Below are positions 23,182 to 32,161 of a stretch of 64,000 nt of DNA, piece by piece. Position 1 is the stretch's first letter. Every line of letters starts with the position of its first letter. A program made the position numbers and the translations under genes. The stretch is from NCBI GenBank assembly GCA_016791105.1, contig JAEUNM010000085.1, forward strand, positions 1-64,000. The letters are read 5' to 3'. Origin of the DNA: Rhodocyclaceae bacterium. Its GTDB lineage: Bacteria > Pseudomonadota > Gammaproteobacteria > Burkholderiales > Rhodocyclaceae. The notes under the pieces were generated by a model. The model worked only from the letters and a program-made list of their open reading frames with translations, was not told the origin of the DNA and did not search any database.

Positions 23182-25953
23182 ATGCAAACCGATAGCGGCA
23201 CCCCTCCCGCCGCGCCCGACAAGGACGCACCGCTGCGCGAAGACATACGCCTGCTCGGCCGCGTGCTGGGTGACACCCTGCGCGAACAGGCCGGCGAACA
23301 AATGTTCGATCTGGTCGAACGCATACGCCAGAACGCCCTGGGTTTCCGCCGCGACGCAGCCGAATCGGCACGGCGCGCGCTGGAGGGCATACTGGACGGC
23401 CTGTCGCGCGACGAAGCCATCGTGGTCGTGCGCGCCTTCAGCTATTTTTCCCACCTCGCAAATATCGCCGAGGACCAGCACCACATACGCCGCTCGCGCG
23501 AACACGCCATCATGGGTTCGGCTGCGCGCGCAGGCAGCCTTACTTACGCGCTGGACCGCGCACAGCAAGCCGGCCTCGATGCCTTTGCGCTGCGCAGCTT
23601 TTTCGACAATGCGCACATTGGAGCCATACTGACGGCACACCCCACCGAAGTGCAGCGCAAAAGCATCCTGGATTGCGAATTCAAGATCGCCGCGCTGCTG
23701 CAACAGCGCGCCCGCACGCAACTGACCCCGGACGAACAGGCCGCCGGCGAAGAACAACTGCGCGCCGCCGTCATGCTGTTGTGGCAGACCCGCATGCTGC
23801 GCATGGCGCGGTTATCGGTGCTGGACGAAGTGGCGAACGGACTATCGTATTTCAATGCCACTTTTCTGCAGGAACTGCCGGCGCTGCACAACCGGCTCGA
23901 AGACGAACTGGCACGCCGCTACGGCGAAAGGAAGCGCGCCGAGCTGAAACCTTTCCTGCGCATCGGCTCCTGGATAGGCGGCGACCGCGACGGCAACCCC
24001 TTCGTGACGGCCGACGTATTGCGCGCCACCACGCGCATGCAGTCGGCGCGCGTGATGGAATTCTATTTCGACGAGCTGCATAAACTGGGCGGCGAAATGT
24101 CGCCCACCACGCGGCTCGTGACGGTAAGCCGCAGCGTGCTGGCGATGGCCGAAGCTTCGCCGGACCGCTCGTCGCACCGCGAGGACGAACCTTACCGCCG
24201 CGCCGTGGCGCTCATTTATGCGCGCCTCGCCGCCACCGCGCGCGAACTGGACCAATATGAAGCGCTGCGCCACGAAGCCGGTGCCGCGCCGCGTTACGCG
24301 AGTGCCACCGAATTCAAGTCCGACCTCGACAGCCTGCACGAATCCCTGCTCGGCAACGGCGGCGAACTGCTGGCGCGCGGGCGGCTGCGCGCGCTACGGC
24401 GCGCCGTGGAACTATTCGGCTTCCATCTGGCCGCGGTGGACCTGCGCCAGAATTCCGACGTGCACGAGCGCATGGTGGGCGAACTATTGCGCGCCGGCCG
24501 CCCCGGCACGCGCTATCAGGATCTGGACGAAGCCGCGCGCATCAAACTGCTGCTGGAAGAAATTGCCGGCGCACGCCCGCTCTATTCGCCTTATGTGGAC
24601 TATTCCGAAGAAACCCGCGGCGAACTCGAAATACTGCGCGCCTGTTCACAAATCCAGGAGCGGCTGGGCGCCGCCGCGGTGCCCAACTACATCATTTCCA
24701 AAACCGACGGCGTATCCGACCTGCTGGAAGTTGCGTTGCTGTTGAAGGAGTTCGGCCTGCTGCGTCCGCTGCAGGAAAAGCTCGCGGTAAACATCATTCC
24801 GCTGTTCGAAACCATACCGGATTTGCGCAACGCCCCAGCCGTCATGGACCACTTGTTCGGCCTGCCCGGCTACCGGCGCCTGCTCGCGTCGCGCGGGCAC
24901 GTGCAGGAAGTCATGCTGGGCTATTCCGACAGCAACAAGGACGGCGGCTTCCTTACCTCGGGCTGGGAACTGTACAAGGCGCAGGTAGCGCTGGTGGAAG
25001 TATTCCGCCGCCACGGCGTGAAACCGCGCCTGTTCCATGGTCGCGGCGGCAGCGTGGGGCGCGGCGGCGGCCCCAGCTACCAGGCCATCCTGGCGCAGCC
25101 GGGCGGCGCCGTACAAGGCCAGATACGCATCACCGAACAGGGCGAAGTGATCGCCTCGAAATACGCCAACCCCGAAGTTGGCCGCCGCAATCTCGAAACC
25201 CTGGCTGCAGCCACGCTGGAAGCCTCCTTGTTGCCGCACGAATCCGGCCCGCCGCCGGCCGAATTTCTGGCCTGCATGGAAGCCTTATCCACGGTGGCGT
25301 ATTCGACGTATCGCGCGCTGGTGTATGAAACGCCCGGCTTCGAGCGCTATTTTTGGGAATCCACGGTCATCGGCGAAATTGCCGAACTGAACATCGGCTC
25401 GCGCCCGGCTTCGCGCAAAAAGAGCACCGCCATCACCGATTTGCGCGCCATCCCCTGGGTATTTTCCTGGGCGCAATGCCGCATCATGTTGCCCGGCTGG
25501 TATGGCTTCGGCAGCGCCGTGCGCGCATTTCTGGCCGAGCGCACGGACGGCCTCGAGCTGCTGCAGGCCATGCACAAAAACTGGCCGTTCTTTGCCACGC
25601 TCGTGTCCAACATGGACATGGTATTTGCCAAAACCGACCTCGCCATCGCCTCGCGGTATGCCGAACTGGTGGCCGACGCGACGCTGCGCAATGAAATATT
25701 CGACCGCATCAAGGACGAATGGCAATCCACGCTGGACGCGTTGTACGCCATCACCGGCAAGCAGGAATTGCTGGCCGACAACCCGTTGCTGGCACGTTCG
25801 ATCCGCAACCGTTTCCCCTATCTGGATCCCCTGAATCACATCCAGGTCGAACTGATGCGCCGCTACCGCGCCGGCGACCACCAGGAGCGTACCAAACGCG
25901 CCATACACCTCACCATCAACGGCGTCGCGGCGGGTTTGCGGAACAGCGGGTAG
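23182..25953 (+). CDS. ppc: Phosphoenolpyruvate carboxylase
   Basis: 923 residues, full length for bacterial PEPC. It converts PEP and bicarbonate to oxaloacetate and phosphate, replenishing the TCA cycle. Signature motifs are all present: [12 protein letters not shown] with the catalytic His, [26 protein letters not shown], the glycine-rich [14 protein letters not shown] loop, and a C-terminal [14 protein letters not shown] matching the xxNxxxxGxRNTG tetramer/inhibitor end. GAAGGAAG precedes the ATG. It is monocistronic. Opposing or related enzymes (pckG, maeB) are also in the window. Allosteric control by acetyl-CoA and aspartate is known for the family. Confidence 0.98.
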   Translation: MQTDSGTPPAAPDKDAPLREDIRLLGRVLGDTLREQAGEQMFDLVERIRQNALGFRRDAAESARRALEGILDGLSRDEAIVVVRAFSYFSHLANIAEDQHHIRRSREHAIMGSAARAGSLTYALDRAQQAGLDAFALRSFFDNAHIGAILTAHPTEVQRKSILDCEFKIAALLQQRARTQLTPDEQAAGEEQLRAAVMLLWQTRMLRMARLSVLDEVANGLSYFNATFLQELPALHNRLEDELARRYGERKRAELKPFLRIGSWIGGDRDGNPFVTADVLRATTRMQSARVMEFYFDELHKLGGEMSPTTRLVTVSRSVLAMAEASPDRSSHREDEPYRRAVALIYARLAATARELDQYEALRHEAGAAPRYASATEFKSDLDSLHESLLGNGGELLARGRLRALRRAVELFGFHLAAVDLRQNSDVHERMVGELLRAGRPGTRYQDLDEAARIKLLLEEIAGARPLYSPYVDYSEETRGELEILRACSQIQERLGAAAVPNYIISKTDGVSDLLEVALLLKEFGLLRPLQEKLAVNIIPLFETIPDLRNAPAVMDHLFGLPGYRRLLASRGHVQEVMLGYSDSNKDGGFLTSGWELYKAQVALVEVFRRHGVKPRLFHGRGGSVGRGGGPSYQAILAQPGGAVQGQIRITEQGEVIASKYANPEVGRRNLETLAAATLEASLLPHESGPPPAEFLACMEALSTVAYSTYRALVYETPGFERYFWESTVIGEIAELNIGSRPASRKKSTAITDLRAIPWVFSWAQCRIMLPGWYGFGSAVRAFLAERTDGLELLQAMHKNWPFFATLVSNMDMVFAKTDLAIASRYAELVADATLRNEIFDRIKDEWQSTLDALYAITGKQELLADNPLLARSIRNRFPYLDPLNHIQVELMRRYRAGDHQERTKRAIHLTINGVAAGLRNSG

Positions 25954-26040
25954 GTTGGGGTGAGCCTGCGAACCCCAACAAACCCGCCCGTCTCGACCGA
26001 ACCGCCGATGTTGGGGTTCCTGGTGTCACCCCAACCTACG
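25950..26040. repeat. REP-like inverted repeat element, copy 1
   Basis: GTAGGTTGGGGTGAGC followed by CTGCGAACCCCAACA (25950-25980) is mirrored by TGTTGGGGTTCC and then GTCACCCCAACCTAC (26009-26039). The arms pair almost perfectly over about 30 nt. A near-identical single arm occurs at 27964-27994. It directly follows the ppc stop codon, so it may end ppc transcription or stabilise its mRNA. Confidence 0.8.
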
Positions 26041-26362
26041 TGGCTTGGGCAAGCCGCAAGCGGCTGCCGGCAAAAAACCGCGTACCCAGATTTTCAGATG
26101 CACGGGCGATGTGGCGGGACTCGCAGGGCTCGAACTCGTCCGGTGCATTTCCCACGAGAATTGCGCGCTACTTGGCTGCGGCTAACCAGAATCAAAAAAC
26201 CATCTCAATCCGCCCTTACAGCACGGTCGTCTGAGAAAAACCCATATTACTTGGGCCTTTTAAACCCTACGACCACGCGCAATGCTTCGGCACGCGCAAC
26301 GCGTGCGGCGGACAACAGCAGCCGCCGACCAGCCAGCGCTTCACCGTTCGCAAGCGCCGCCC
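26041..26362. other. Gene-free stretch downstream of ppc
   Basis: No gene recognised. A short piece (about 26110-26145, minus strand) reads like a tRNA T-arm (GAGTTCGAGCCC), but no acceptor stem or anticodon arm can be assembled around it. The remainder is AT-richer than its neighbours around 26190-26260. Confidence 0.35.
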
Positions 26363-27019
26363 TTACCGTGCGGCAACCCTGGCGTCCAGCTCGGCGATAA
26401 ATTTGCGCAAGGCGTCGCGCAACGCCAATGCCAGGGACTGCGCATAGGATTCTCCGGTCGCGGCCCAGGCGATTCCGGCCGACCCTTCACCGGCGTAGTG
26501 CTTGGTCATCACCTCGGTTCCGTCCAGAGACGCCTTGACCAGGAGCGACACCTGGCCCGTATACGACATGTACATGTCGCAGAAAACATTCAGCACATCG
26601 CCGGACACCAGGTAGGCGCCGGGATCCACCGCATCGCCCGCCGGTTTGGTCACCACCGTATACCCGCTGGCGCGCAATTCCCTGGTCATGCCCTGCGTTA
26701 CCCAGTCGCTCACGCTGCCGGTCGGCACGACGTCGGCGGTTCTCATCCCAAATCCGTTGCGCACCGTACCCACGGTCGATTTGTCGGTCCGCTCATCCCG
26801 GAAATTCGCAACATAAATGCTGCTTGCCTTGCGTGCAGGCGGTTGAGCCTGAGCGGCGGGAATGGCTGCGCCCGCCTCGGGCGCCGGGGGATAAATCAGG
26901 TTTGCCTGCCTGGTCCCGAACGCACAACCGGACAATACGGCGATCGTCAGAAGGTATATGCCGATGTGGAATCCGCGATACCTCCCACGGAAACCGTTAC
27001 CCAAGCCATTTCGTAGCAT
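26363..27019 (-). CDS. Putative outer-membrane lipoprotein (YajG-like)
   Basis: 218 residues. A lipoprotein signal peptide ends in the lipobox LSGC (Cys about 32), then comes a proline/alanine-rich tether and a soluble domain. The domain contains VANFRDERTDKSTVG, reminiscent of the YajG family's DxR pattern, a central TRELRASGYTVV and a C-terminal helix. GGGAGG lies 6 nt before the ATG. It is monocistronic between repeat elements. Cell-envelope localisation is well supported; the function is unknown, and the YajG link is tentative. Confidence 0.82.
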   Translation of the reverse strand: MLRNGLGNGFRGRYRGFHIGIYLLTIAVLSGCAFGTRQANLIYPPAPEAGAAIPAAQAQPPARKASSIYVANFRDERTDKSTVGTVRNGFGMRTADVVPTGSVSDWVTQGMTRELRASGYTVVTKPAGDAVDPGAYLVSGDVLNVFCDMYMSYTGQVSLLVKASLDGTEVMTKHYAGEGSAGIAWAATGESYAQSLALALRDALRKFIAELDARVAAR

Positions 27020-27464
27020 GATGCACCTCCCATCAAGGTGTGTCTTGTGAATTCTCCCAAAGTCTAATCGATGTTAGACCCGGTGAAATGGGCAGCATTG
27101 ATGCAGGTCAATGGGCATCCATGCCCTGGCAAACCCGGCCTGCCCGAACGGTTGCGAGATGGCCGGGCAGCCAGCGAACCCGGAATCGGCGGCGAGCATT
27201 TTTGCATGTCAGCGCGCCAATCCACCCTTAAAAGCACTACTAATTGTTCAAGCTGCAATGCGCATGACCAAACAAATCGGCGCCACAACGAAATCCGGAT
27301 GTCGAGTGCTGCAGACTTAGCGCGTGGCAAGTTCCAGATGCAGGGTTGAAAGGAAACTGGCGATTGCTGCGATCGGCGCAAAGTGCATTCCTCTGCGCTC
27401 AGCCTCTCCGACCGGATATTTACCTACGTGCCGCTCAATCGTGGAGCGGGCCCTTAGCGGCCTT
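27020..27464. other. Gene-free stretch upstream of the lipoprotein gene
   Basis: Short overlapping frames only; none is convincing. It presumably contains the promoter of the lipoprotein gene. No RNA gene, repeat or terminator was identified. Confidence 0.35.
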
Positions 27465-27893
27465 TCACCCGGAACTCGTCGAGGAGTAAACGCCATACGC
27501 AACAAATAGCACAACGAGAACTGAAAAGTAGGCCAGCCATTTCTCTCGCCGCTTCATGAACCAATAGAAGCCATAAATTCCCGCTGAAACGCCTGCGACG
27601 AGCAGTCCGCCAGTTAGCGCATGCCCTTCGAACATTAGGCTCAAAGCCCAGCTTGGCGCGGCCAAAGCAATAACTGCGGCAATTAGCGCTTCCGGCAAGA
27701 AAAGCGACAAAGTTTCATTTCGGCTCGCCGTGGCTTCGCGTATGCGGGCGGCCTCGGCTTCCGGCAAGGCGGGAGGGCTCAATTCGTAGCCGCGCAACAC
27801 CGCAGGGCAACGGCACGACGCACAGTTTTCGGCACCCGGCTCATTCGGTGTACCGCATTTGTGGCAAACCCATCGGTAAGAAGGTGCGCTCAT
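27465..27893 (-). CDS. Zinc-ribbon membrane protein of unknown function
   Basis: 142 residues. A short N-terminal RanBP2/zinc-ribbon-like finger (WVCHKCGTPN and ENCASCRCP: CxxC...CxxC) is followed by a polar stretch and about three hydrophobic helices (LIAAVIALAAPSWALSLMF, GGLLVAGVSAGIYGFYWFM, YFSVLVVLFVAYGVY). The finger would be cytoplasmic. Codon use is less GC-rich than that of its neighbours. It is isolated between repeat-bearing spacers. No specific role can be given. Confidence 0.75.
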   Translation of the reverse strand: MSAPSYRWVCHKCGTPNEPGAENCASCRCPAVLRGYELSPPALPEAEAARIREATASRNETLSLFLPEALIAAVIALAAPSWALSLMFEGHALTGGLLVAGVSAGIYGFYWFMKRREKWLAYFSVLVVLFVAYGVYSSTSSG

Positions 27894-28353
27894 GCCCAGC
27901 CCCTCACATCACCAGCCAGGCGCGCAAATTCCCCCAAATTCGCGGCGCGCTGGCGTTGTCGGCGTAGGTTGGGGTGAGCTTGCGAACCCCAACACTGCCC
28001 CGCATAAGCAAGGCCAAAGCGCGAATGCGAGCCCCGTTTAGTTCCACACCAACACCCCACGCGACCAATTGTGACACCCGATGCGCGCAGAACTGCAGGC
28101 GCAGGCGCAACCCGGCGTGACACGGGGGCACAGGAATTCGTCCGACGTAACTCGAATCCTGGACTGCGCCCTGAAAGCCGGGAAAACCAGGGTCAGCGGG
28201 AAACCCGTAGAAAGTATAAGGCACCCCTTGCCCGTCACCGAAGGAGCAGGTTTCGGAAAGGGGCGTATTTCGAAATTAGCTCGCTCTGCCCCCAATTTCC
28301 TGCCCTGGCTTCAGAGCCGCCCGACCTGCGCATGCCAGCCGCACCTGCCGGAT
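27894..28353. other. Gene-free stretch with REP-like element, copy 2
   Basis: The main feature is the repeat arm at 27964-27994. The rest (28000-28353) contains frames on both strands with no recognisable product; weak composition bias only. Confidence 0.4.
27964..27994. repeat. REP-like repeat arm, copy 2
   Basis: GTAGGTTGGGGTGAGC followed by TTGCGAACCCCAACA differs from the left arm of the element at 25950 by a single base (C to T). The matching right arm is missing here, so this is a half element. It folds on itself through TTGGGGT and ACCCCAA. Confidence 0.75.
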
Positions 28354-28800
28354 TCAGCCGGGGATTTCGGCTTCTATCAGTTGCGCCAGCAGGACGAGGG
28401 ATTCCTGCCAGCCGAGGTAACAGGCCTGCACGGGAATCATTTCGGGTATGCCTTCCTGAACTACCAATAGTTCAGTGCCGCAAAACACCTGGCTTAGTGT
28501 GATGGTGGTGCGCATTTCGCCGGGCAGGTTGGGGTCGTCGAAGCGGTCGGTGTGAACGATGCGCTGGTTGGGCACCAGTTCGAGGTATTCGCCGCCGAAG
28601 CTGTGGCCGTGGCCGGTGGTGAAACTTTTGAAGGACATGCGGTAGCGGCCGCCTACGCGGGCCTCCAGTTCATGCACTTCGCAGGTGAAGCCGTGCGGGG
28701 GTAGCCACTTGGCAAGGGCGTGCGCGTCCAGGAAGGCGCGGTAAGTACGTTCGGGCGGGGCTTTGAGGACGCGGTGCAGGGTGACGGTTCCGGTGGGCAT
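28354..28800 (-). CDS. SRPBCC/AHSA1-like (START-like) domain protein
   Basis: 148 residues from the ATG at 28800 (GAAGGAAA upstream; the frame upstream to 28863 lies in repeat-like sequence). Pattern of Aha1-C/SRPBCC polyketide-cyclase-like proteins: HRVLKAPPERTYRAFLDAHALAKWLPPHGF at the N-terminus (a long conserved helix-turn), VGGRYRMSFKS in the strand region and GWQESLVLLAQLIEAE as the C-terminal helix. The family binds hydrophobic ligands in a helix-grip fold. No neighbour suggests the ligand. Confidence 0.88.
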   Translation of the reverse strand: MPTGTVTLHRVLKAPPERTYRAFLDAHALAKWLPPHGFTCEVHELEARVGGRYRMSFKSFTTGHGHSFGGEYLELVPNQRIVHTDRFDDPNLPGEMRTTITLSQVFCGTELLVVQEGIPEMIPVQACYLGWQESLVLLAQLIEAEIPG

Positions 28801-29010
28801 GGTGTTTCCTTCGCTTGTTGGGGCGGGATGGGCGGGCGGGTAGCGCACGCGACGGCGGGGCACACGTGGCTGTGGCAGTGCCGGTGTTGCCGCGTTCCCG
28901 GACGGCGGCGAGGCGCGGTGCGGGGCGGCGGCGGGCTGGGGACATTATCGCGCGGGTGGGTTGGGGTTGCGCGGATTGTTGGCGCGTCACGTTGGGGTGG
29001 CGTGCTTTGA

Positions 29011-29067
29011 GGCGGGCGGGACGCCCGCGCCCCCAGGGGCTTGCGGGTGCGAGGCGGCGGGCGGGAC
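29011..29067. repeat. REP-like repeat family B, copy 1
   Basis: Core GGCGGGCGGGACGCCCGCGC forms a hairpin (GCGGGCG/CGCCCGC) and is followed by a conserved tail CCCCCAGGGGCTTGCGGGTG. Related cores occur at 29179, 32101 and 42617. Confidence 0.7.
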
Positions 29068-29178
29068 AGCGATTGCGGTGAAGCGAGTGGTCGTGGCTTT
29101 GGGGCGAGCAAAGTGGCTACCTGGAGGTTTGATGCCGGTGGGTGTGGCGCCGGCGCGATCGCGCGTTTGGGTGCGATC

Positions 29179-29234
29179 GCGGGCGGGACGCCCGCGCCCC
29201 CAGGGACTTGCGGGTGCAAGGCGGCGGGCGGGGC
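29179..29234. repeat. REP-like repeat family B, copy 2
   Basis: Same core and tail as the copy at 29011, with only two or three changes over about 55 nt (AGGGACTTG instead of AGGGGCTTG, TGCAAGG instead of TGCGAGG). The tight spacing suggests a local duplication. Confidence 0.7.
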
Positions 29235-29340
29235 TAGGCACGGCGTGGCGTTGGTCGCCGGTGCCTTGGTGGCGGCGAAGTTGCTACTAATGGGTATGGG
29301 GCCGCGGATAAAGCCGCGCCGGCCGCATTCCCGCGCCTGC

Positions 29341-30672
29341 CTAGACCGCCTCGCGCAGGTAGGCGGGTGCGCCCAGGATGTGGGTGGCGCGTACGCAGCG
29401 GTCGTCGCCCAGGGTCATCAGGATAAACAGGCGTTCTTCCAGGCTGGTCGCCTGTTCCATGCGGCGGGCCAGGAGCGGGGTGGCGCGCGGGTCCAGCACG
29501 ACGAAATCGGCTTCGCGGCCGGAATCGAAACTGCCTATGCGGTCCTGCAGGCCCAGTGCGCGGGCGCCTCCCAGGGTGGCCAGGTACCAGGCTTGCAGGG
29601 CGCGCAAGGTTTGGCCCTGTAGTTGGGTAACTTTGTAGGCGTCGGCCATGGTGCGCAGCATGCTGAAACTGGTGCCGGCGCCGACGTCGGTACCCAGCCC
29701 GATGTGCACGCCGGCCGCGCGCATGGCGGCCAGATCGAACAGGCCGCTGCCCAGAAACAGGTTGGAACTGGGGCAGAATGCGGCCGCGGCGCCGGCGGCG
29801 GCCATGCGTGCGCGGTCGGCCGCGTCCAGGTGTATGCAATGGGCGTAAACGGCGCGCGGTCGCAAGAGGCCGTATTGGTCGTACACGTCCAGATAGCTGC
29901 GCGCGCCGGGGAATAGTTGCGCCACCCACGCCACTTCGGCGCGATTTTCGGCGACATGGCTTTGTATGGGCACGTCCGGATAGTCGGCAGCCAGTTCGGC
30001 CAGGGCGCGCATCTGCGCCACGCTGGAGGTGGCGGCAAAACGCGGGGTAATGGCGTATTCGAGGCGGTCGCGGCCGTGCCATATTTCGATCAGCGCGGCG
30101 GTTTCGCCATAGCCGCCGCCCGGCGCGTCACGCAGATTTTCCGGGCAGTTGCGGTCCATCAGCACCTTGCCGGCCAGCATGCGCAGCGCGCGCCGCTGCG
30201 CGGCGCTGAAAAACGCGGCGGCGGCCTGACCATGCACGCTGCCGAATACCATCGCCGTGGTGGTGCCGTTACTGAGCAGTTCGTCGAGAAAAAAATCCGC
30301 CACGGCGGCGGCATGGCGTTCGTCCGCAAAGCGCGCTTCGTGCGGGAAGGTGTAGCGCTCCAGCCAGTCCAGCAGATTGGCGCCGGGCGCGGCGATCATG
30401 TCGGTCTGCGGAAAATGGGTATGGGTGTCGACAAAGCCCGGCACGCACAGGCAGCCGGAATAGTCGAGCATGAGGGCGTGCTCGGGCAGGCTGGGTTCGA
30501 CCTGATCGTAGGGGCCGATCTGCACGGTTTTGCCCTGGTCCACCACCAGCAGGCCGCCGGGCAGGTATTCGTAAGCCGCGGCATCGCCCTGCGCGCCGGG
30601 GTCGGCGCGGAAGTGCAGCAGGTCGGCATGCACGGCGATCAGTTCGGAGCGGCTTGGACGAACCGGAAACAT
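29341..30672 (-). CDS. guaD: Guanine deaminase
   Basis: 443 residues of the amidohydrolase superfamily, which hydrolyses guanine to xanthine and ammonia using one zinc. PGFVDTHTHFPQ (zinc His pair and the guanine-specific FPQ), SNGTTTAMVFG, QSHVAENRAEV, VYAHCIHLD, FCPSSNLFLGSG and GLGTDVGAGTSFSML cover the active site. GAGG precedes the ATG. It follows xdhC by 40 nt on the same strand, matching a purine-catabolism operon in which guanine to xanthine feeds xanthine dehydrogenase, whose subunits are not in this window. Confidence 0.96.
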   Translation of the reverse strand: MFPVRPSRSELIAVHADLLHFRADPGAQGDAAAYEYLPGGLLVVDQGKTVQIGPYDQVEPSLPEHALMLDYSGCLCVPGFVDTHTHFPQTDMIAAPGANLLDWLERYTFPHEARFADERHAAAVADFFLDELLSNGTTTAMVFGSVHGQAAAAFFSAAQRRALRMLAGKVLMDRNCPENLRDAPGGGYGETAALIEIWHGRDRLEYAITPRFAATSSVAQMRALAELAADYPDVPIQSHVAENRAEVAWVAQLFPGARSYLDVYDQYGLLRPRAVYAHCIHLDAADRARMAAAGAAAAFCPSSNLFLGSGLFDLAAMRAAGVHIGLGTDVGAGTSFSMLRTMADAYKVTQLQGQTLRALQAWYLATLGGARALGLQDRIGSFDSGREADFVVLDPRATPLLARRMEQATSLEERLFILMTLGDDRCVRATHILGAPAYLREAV

Positions 30673-30712
30673 GGTCTACCTCTGCCCCGTTATCGATGGA
30701 CGCGGCGGCCGC

Positions 30713-31786
30713 TCAGGCGTATGCGCCTTTTTTGGCGCGCACGCGCAGCGCATTGGCAACCGCGCTGGCGGCCCGGTTGGCGGCACGCAACTGCATGAGC
30801 TGGGCGGCGATGGAAAGCGCCAGCGCGGCCGGCGCCTTGCTGCCCACGCCGGGCATTCCGATCGGCGCGGTAATGCGCGCGATGCGCGTTTGCGGCAGGC
30901 CCAGTTCAGTGTAGCGCTCGACATTGCGGGCGGCGCGCTGGGTTGAAGCGATCATGCCGAGAAATTCGAAATCGCCGCGTTTGAGTACCGCGCGGCCAAT
31001 TTCGAAATCCAGTTCCGGGCTGTGCGTGAGCACGACGAACCAGGTTCCGGTCGGGGCGTGGCGAACTTCGGCTTCGGGCGCATCGCTCAGCACCGCGCAT
31101 ACGTCGCCGCGCAAATCGTGCGGAAACATTTCTTCGCGGCTGTCGATCCAGGTGATGTCGAACGGCAGTTCGGCCAACTGGCGGATCAGTGCGCCGCCAA
31201 CGTGGCCGGCGCCGAACACCCACAGTGGCGTGTGATCGCGCGCCAAACGCTCCAGCATGAGGCGGCGTTCGCCCATGCCCAGCAGGCACACGGCGGCGGC
31301 TTGCTGTACGAGTTCGTGCGCGGCACGGCGCAGGGTGGCGTTTTGGCCCGGTTCGGGAGCTTCGCGCGGGTCCAGGCTGTCGGCAGTGAGCAACAGGCGG
31401 TGGCCGGCGCCGCCGTCCATGGCGGTGACCAGCACGCATTCGCGCCGTTCTTCGAACAGATGGGCGGCACGCGCTGCCAGTTCGGCCTCGGCGGCGGTAA
31501 AGCGGTCCAGCCATAGTTCCACGCTGCCGGAGGCACCGTCGCCGCCTGCCACCAGTACGCGGCGGCGCGGCAGGGCTTCGCAACGGTCGAGCATTTCGAG
31601 CGCCAGTTCGAGCGCCTTGAATTCGATTTTGCCGCCGCCCACGCTGCCGAAGGTGCCGGCACGATGCACCAGCATGTCCGCGCCAGGCTCGCGCGGACTG
31701 GGGCCACGCACGGCGGCGATCGTTACGCGGACCACTTCGACACCGCAGGCAGTCAGACGGGCCAGCTCGGGCAAACTGTATGTCAT
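30713..31786 (-). CDS. xdhC: Xanthine dehydrogenase accessory protein XdhC
   Basis: 357 residues from the ATG at 31786, which has GAGGAGA upstream; the frame open to 32014 does not look coding. XdhC proteins bind, protect and insert sulfurated molybdenum cofactor into xanthine dehydrogenase. An N-terminal XdhC/CoxI part (TIAAVRGPSPREPGADMLV, GSVGGGKIEF) and a Rossmann-like C-terminal part (LWVFGAGHVGGALIRQL, IDSREEMFP, FEFLGMIAS, RITAPIGMPGVGSK) are clear. It is upstream of guaD. In many proteobacteria the order is xdhA-xdhB-xdhC-guaD; here xdhAB are absent from the flanking DNA. Confidence 0.95.
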   Translation of the reverse strand: MTYSLPELARLTACGVEVVRVTIAAVRGPSPREPGADMLVHRAGTFGSVGGGKIEFKALELALEMLDRCEALPRRRVLVAGGDGASGSVELWLDRFTAAEAELAARAAHLFEERRECVLVTAMDGGAGHRLLLTADSLDPREAPEPGQNATLRRAAHELVQQAAAVCLLGMGERRLMLERLARDHTPLWVFGAGHVGGALIRQLAELPFDITWIDSREEMFPHDLRGDVCAVLSDAPEAEVRHAPTGTWFVVLTHSPELDFEIGRAVLKRGDFEFLGMIASTQRAARNVERYTELGLPQTRIARITAPIGMPGVGSKAPAALALSIAAQLMQLRAANRAASAVANALRVRAKKGAYA

Positions 31787-32161
31787 GTATTTTTCTCCTC
31801 GTCGGCGGCAACCGCGGGGCCGCACCATGCCGCATGAATTGCGACATGCGCGCATGGGTGCGGCAGGTGCGCCGGTGGCGCCGCTCCAGCTGCGACAAGC
31901 AATCGCCGTGCCACACGCTGCGGTGCGCCTCCCCCGCGCGATTGTACCAGCAGCGGCCGGCCTCGGTCCCGTGGCGCGCGCTTTGCGCGCGGGATGCGGC
32001 GCTGCAGGCACCAAATATGGGACGGCGCCTAAGCGGCTAACTTGAGGCAGCAGCGGGGAATGGGCGGGTTTCGCGCCAGCCCTTGCTGCGGCGGGATCGT
32101 GCGGGCGGGACGCCCGCCCCCAAGCAAAAGCGGCGCGGGGCAGCGCTCGGGCAGGGCCGCG
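31787..32161. other. Gene-free stretch upstream of xdhC with a family-B repeat core
   Basis: It carries a short copy of the GCGGGCGGGACGCCCGC hairpin at 32101-32122. It should hold the xdhC promoter; no clear promoter elements were recognised. If xdhAB were once here, no trace of them is visible. Confidence 0.4.
32101..32122. repeat. REP-like repeat family B, short copy
   Basis: GCGGGCGGGACGCCCGCCCC: the hairpin core only, without the long tail of the copies at 29011 and 29179. Confidence 0.6.

Larger units (their letters stand above)
28801..29340. other. Gene-free GC-rich stretch with two direct copies of a REP-like repeat
   Basis: About 540 nt of very G-rich (plus strand) sequence. Two 55-nt near-identical direct repeats occur at 29011-29067 and 29179-29234. 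Translated frames give only low-complexity PAGGAGVPPA-type peptides, an artefact of the repeats. No gene supported. Confidence 0.5.

Noticed and set aside
22773..23195. 140-codon open frame upstream of ppc
   Set aside because: No Shine-Dalgarno, no recognisable sequence, and it overlaps the ppc start; the alternative frames of this GC-rich region are equally open.
26105..26165. tRNA-like piece (T-arm with GTTCGAGCCC) on the minus strand
   Set aside because: No complementary acceptor strand, D-arm or anticodon arm can be found in the 80 nt upstream, and the T-stem does not pair.
28653..29219. 188-codon minus-strand frame rich in Pro and Ala near 29 kb
   Set aside because: It runs through REP-like repeats and into the SRPBCC gene in another frame; composition reflects the repeats.
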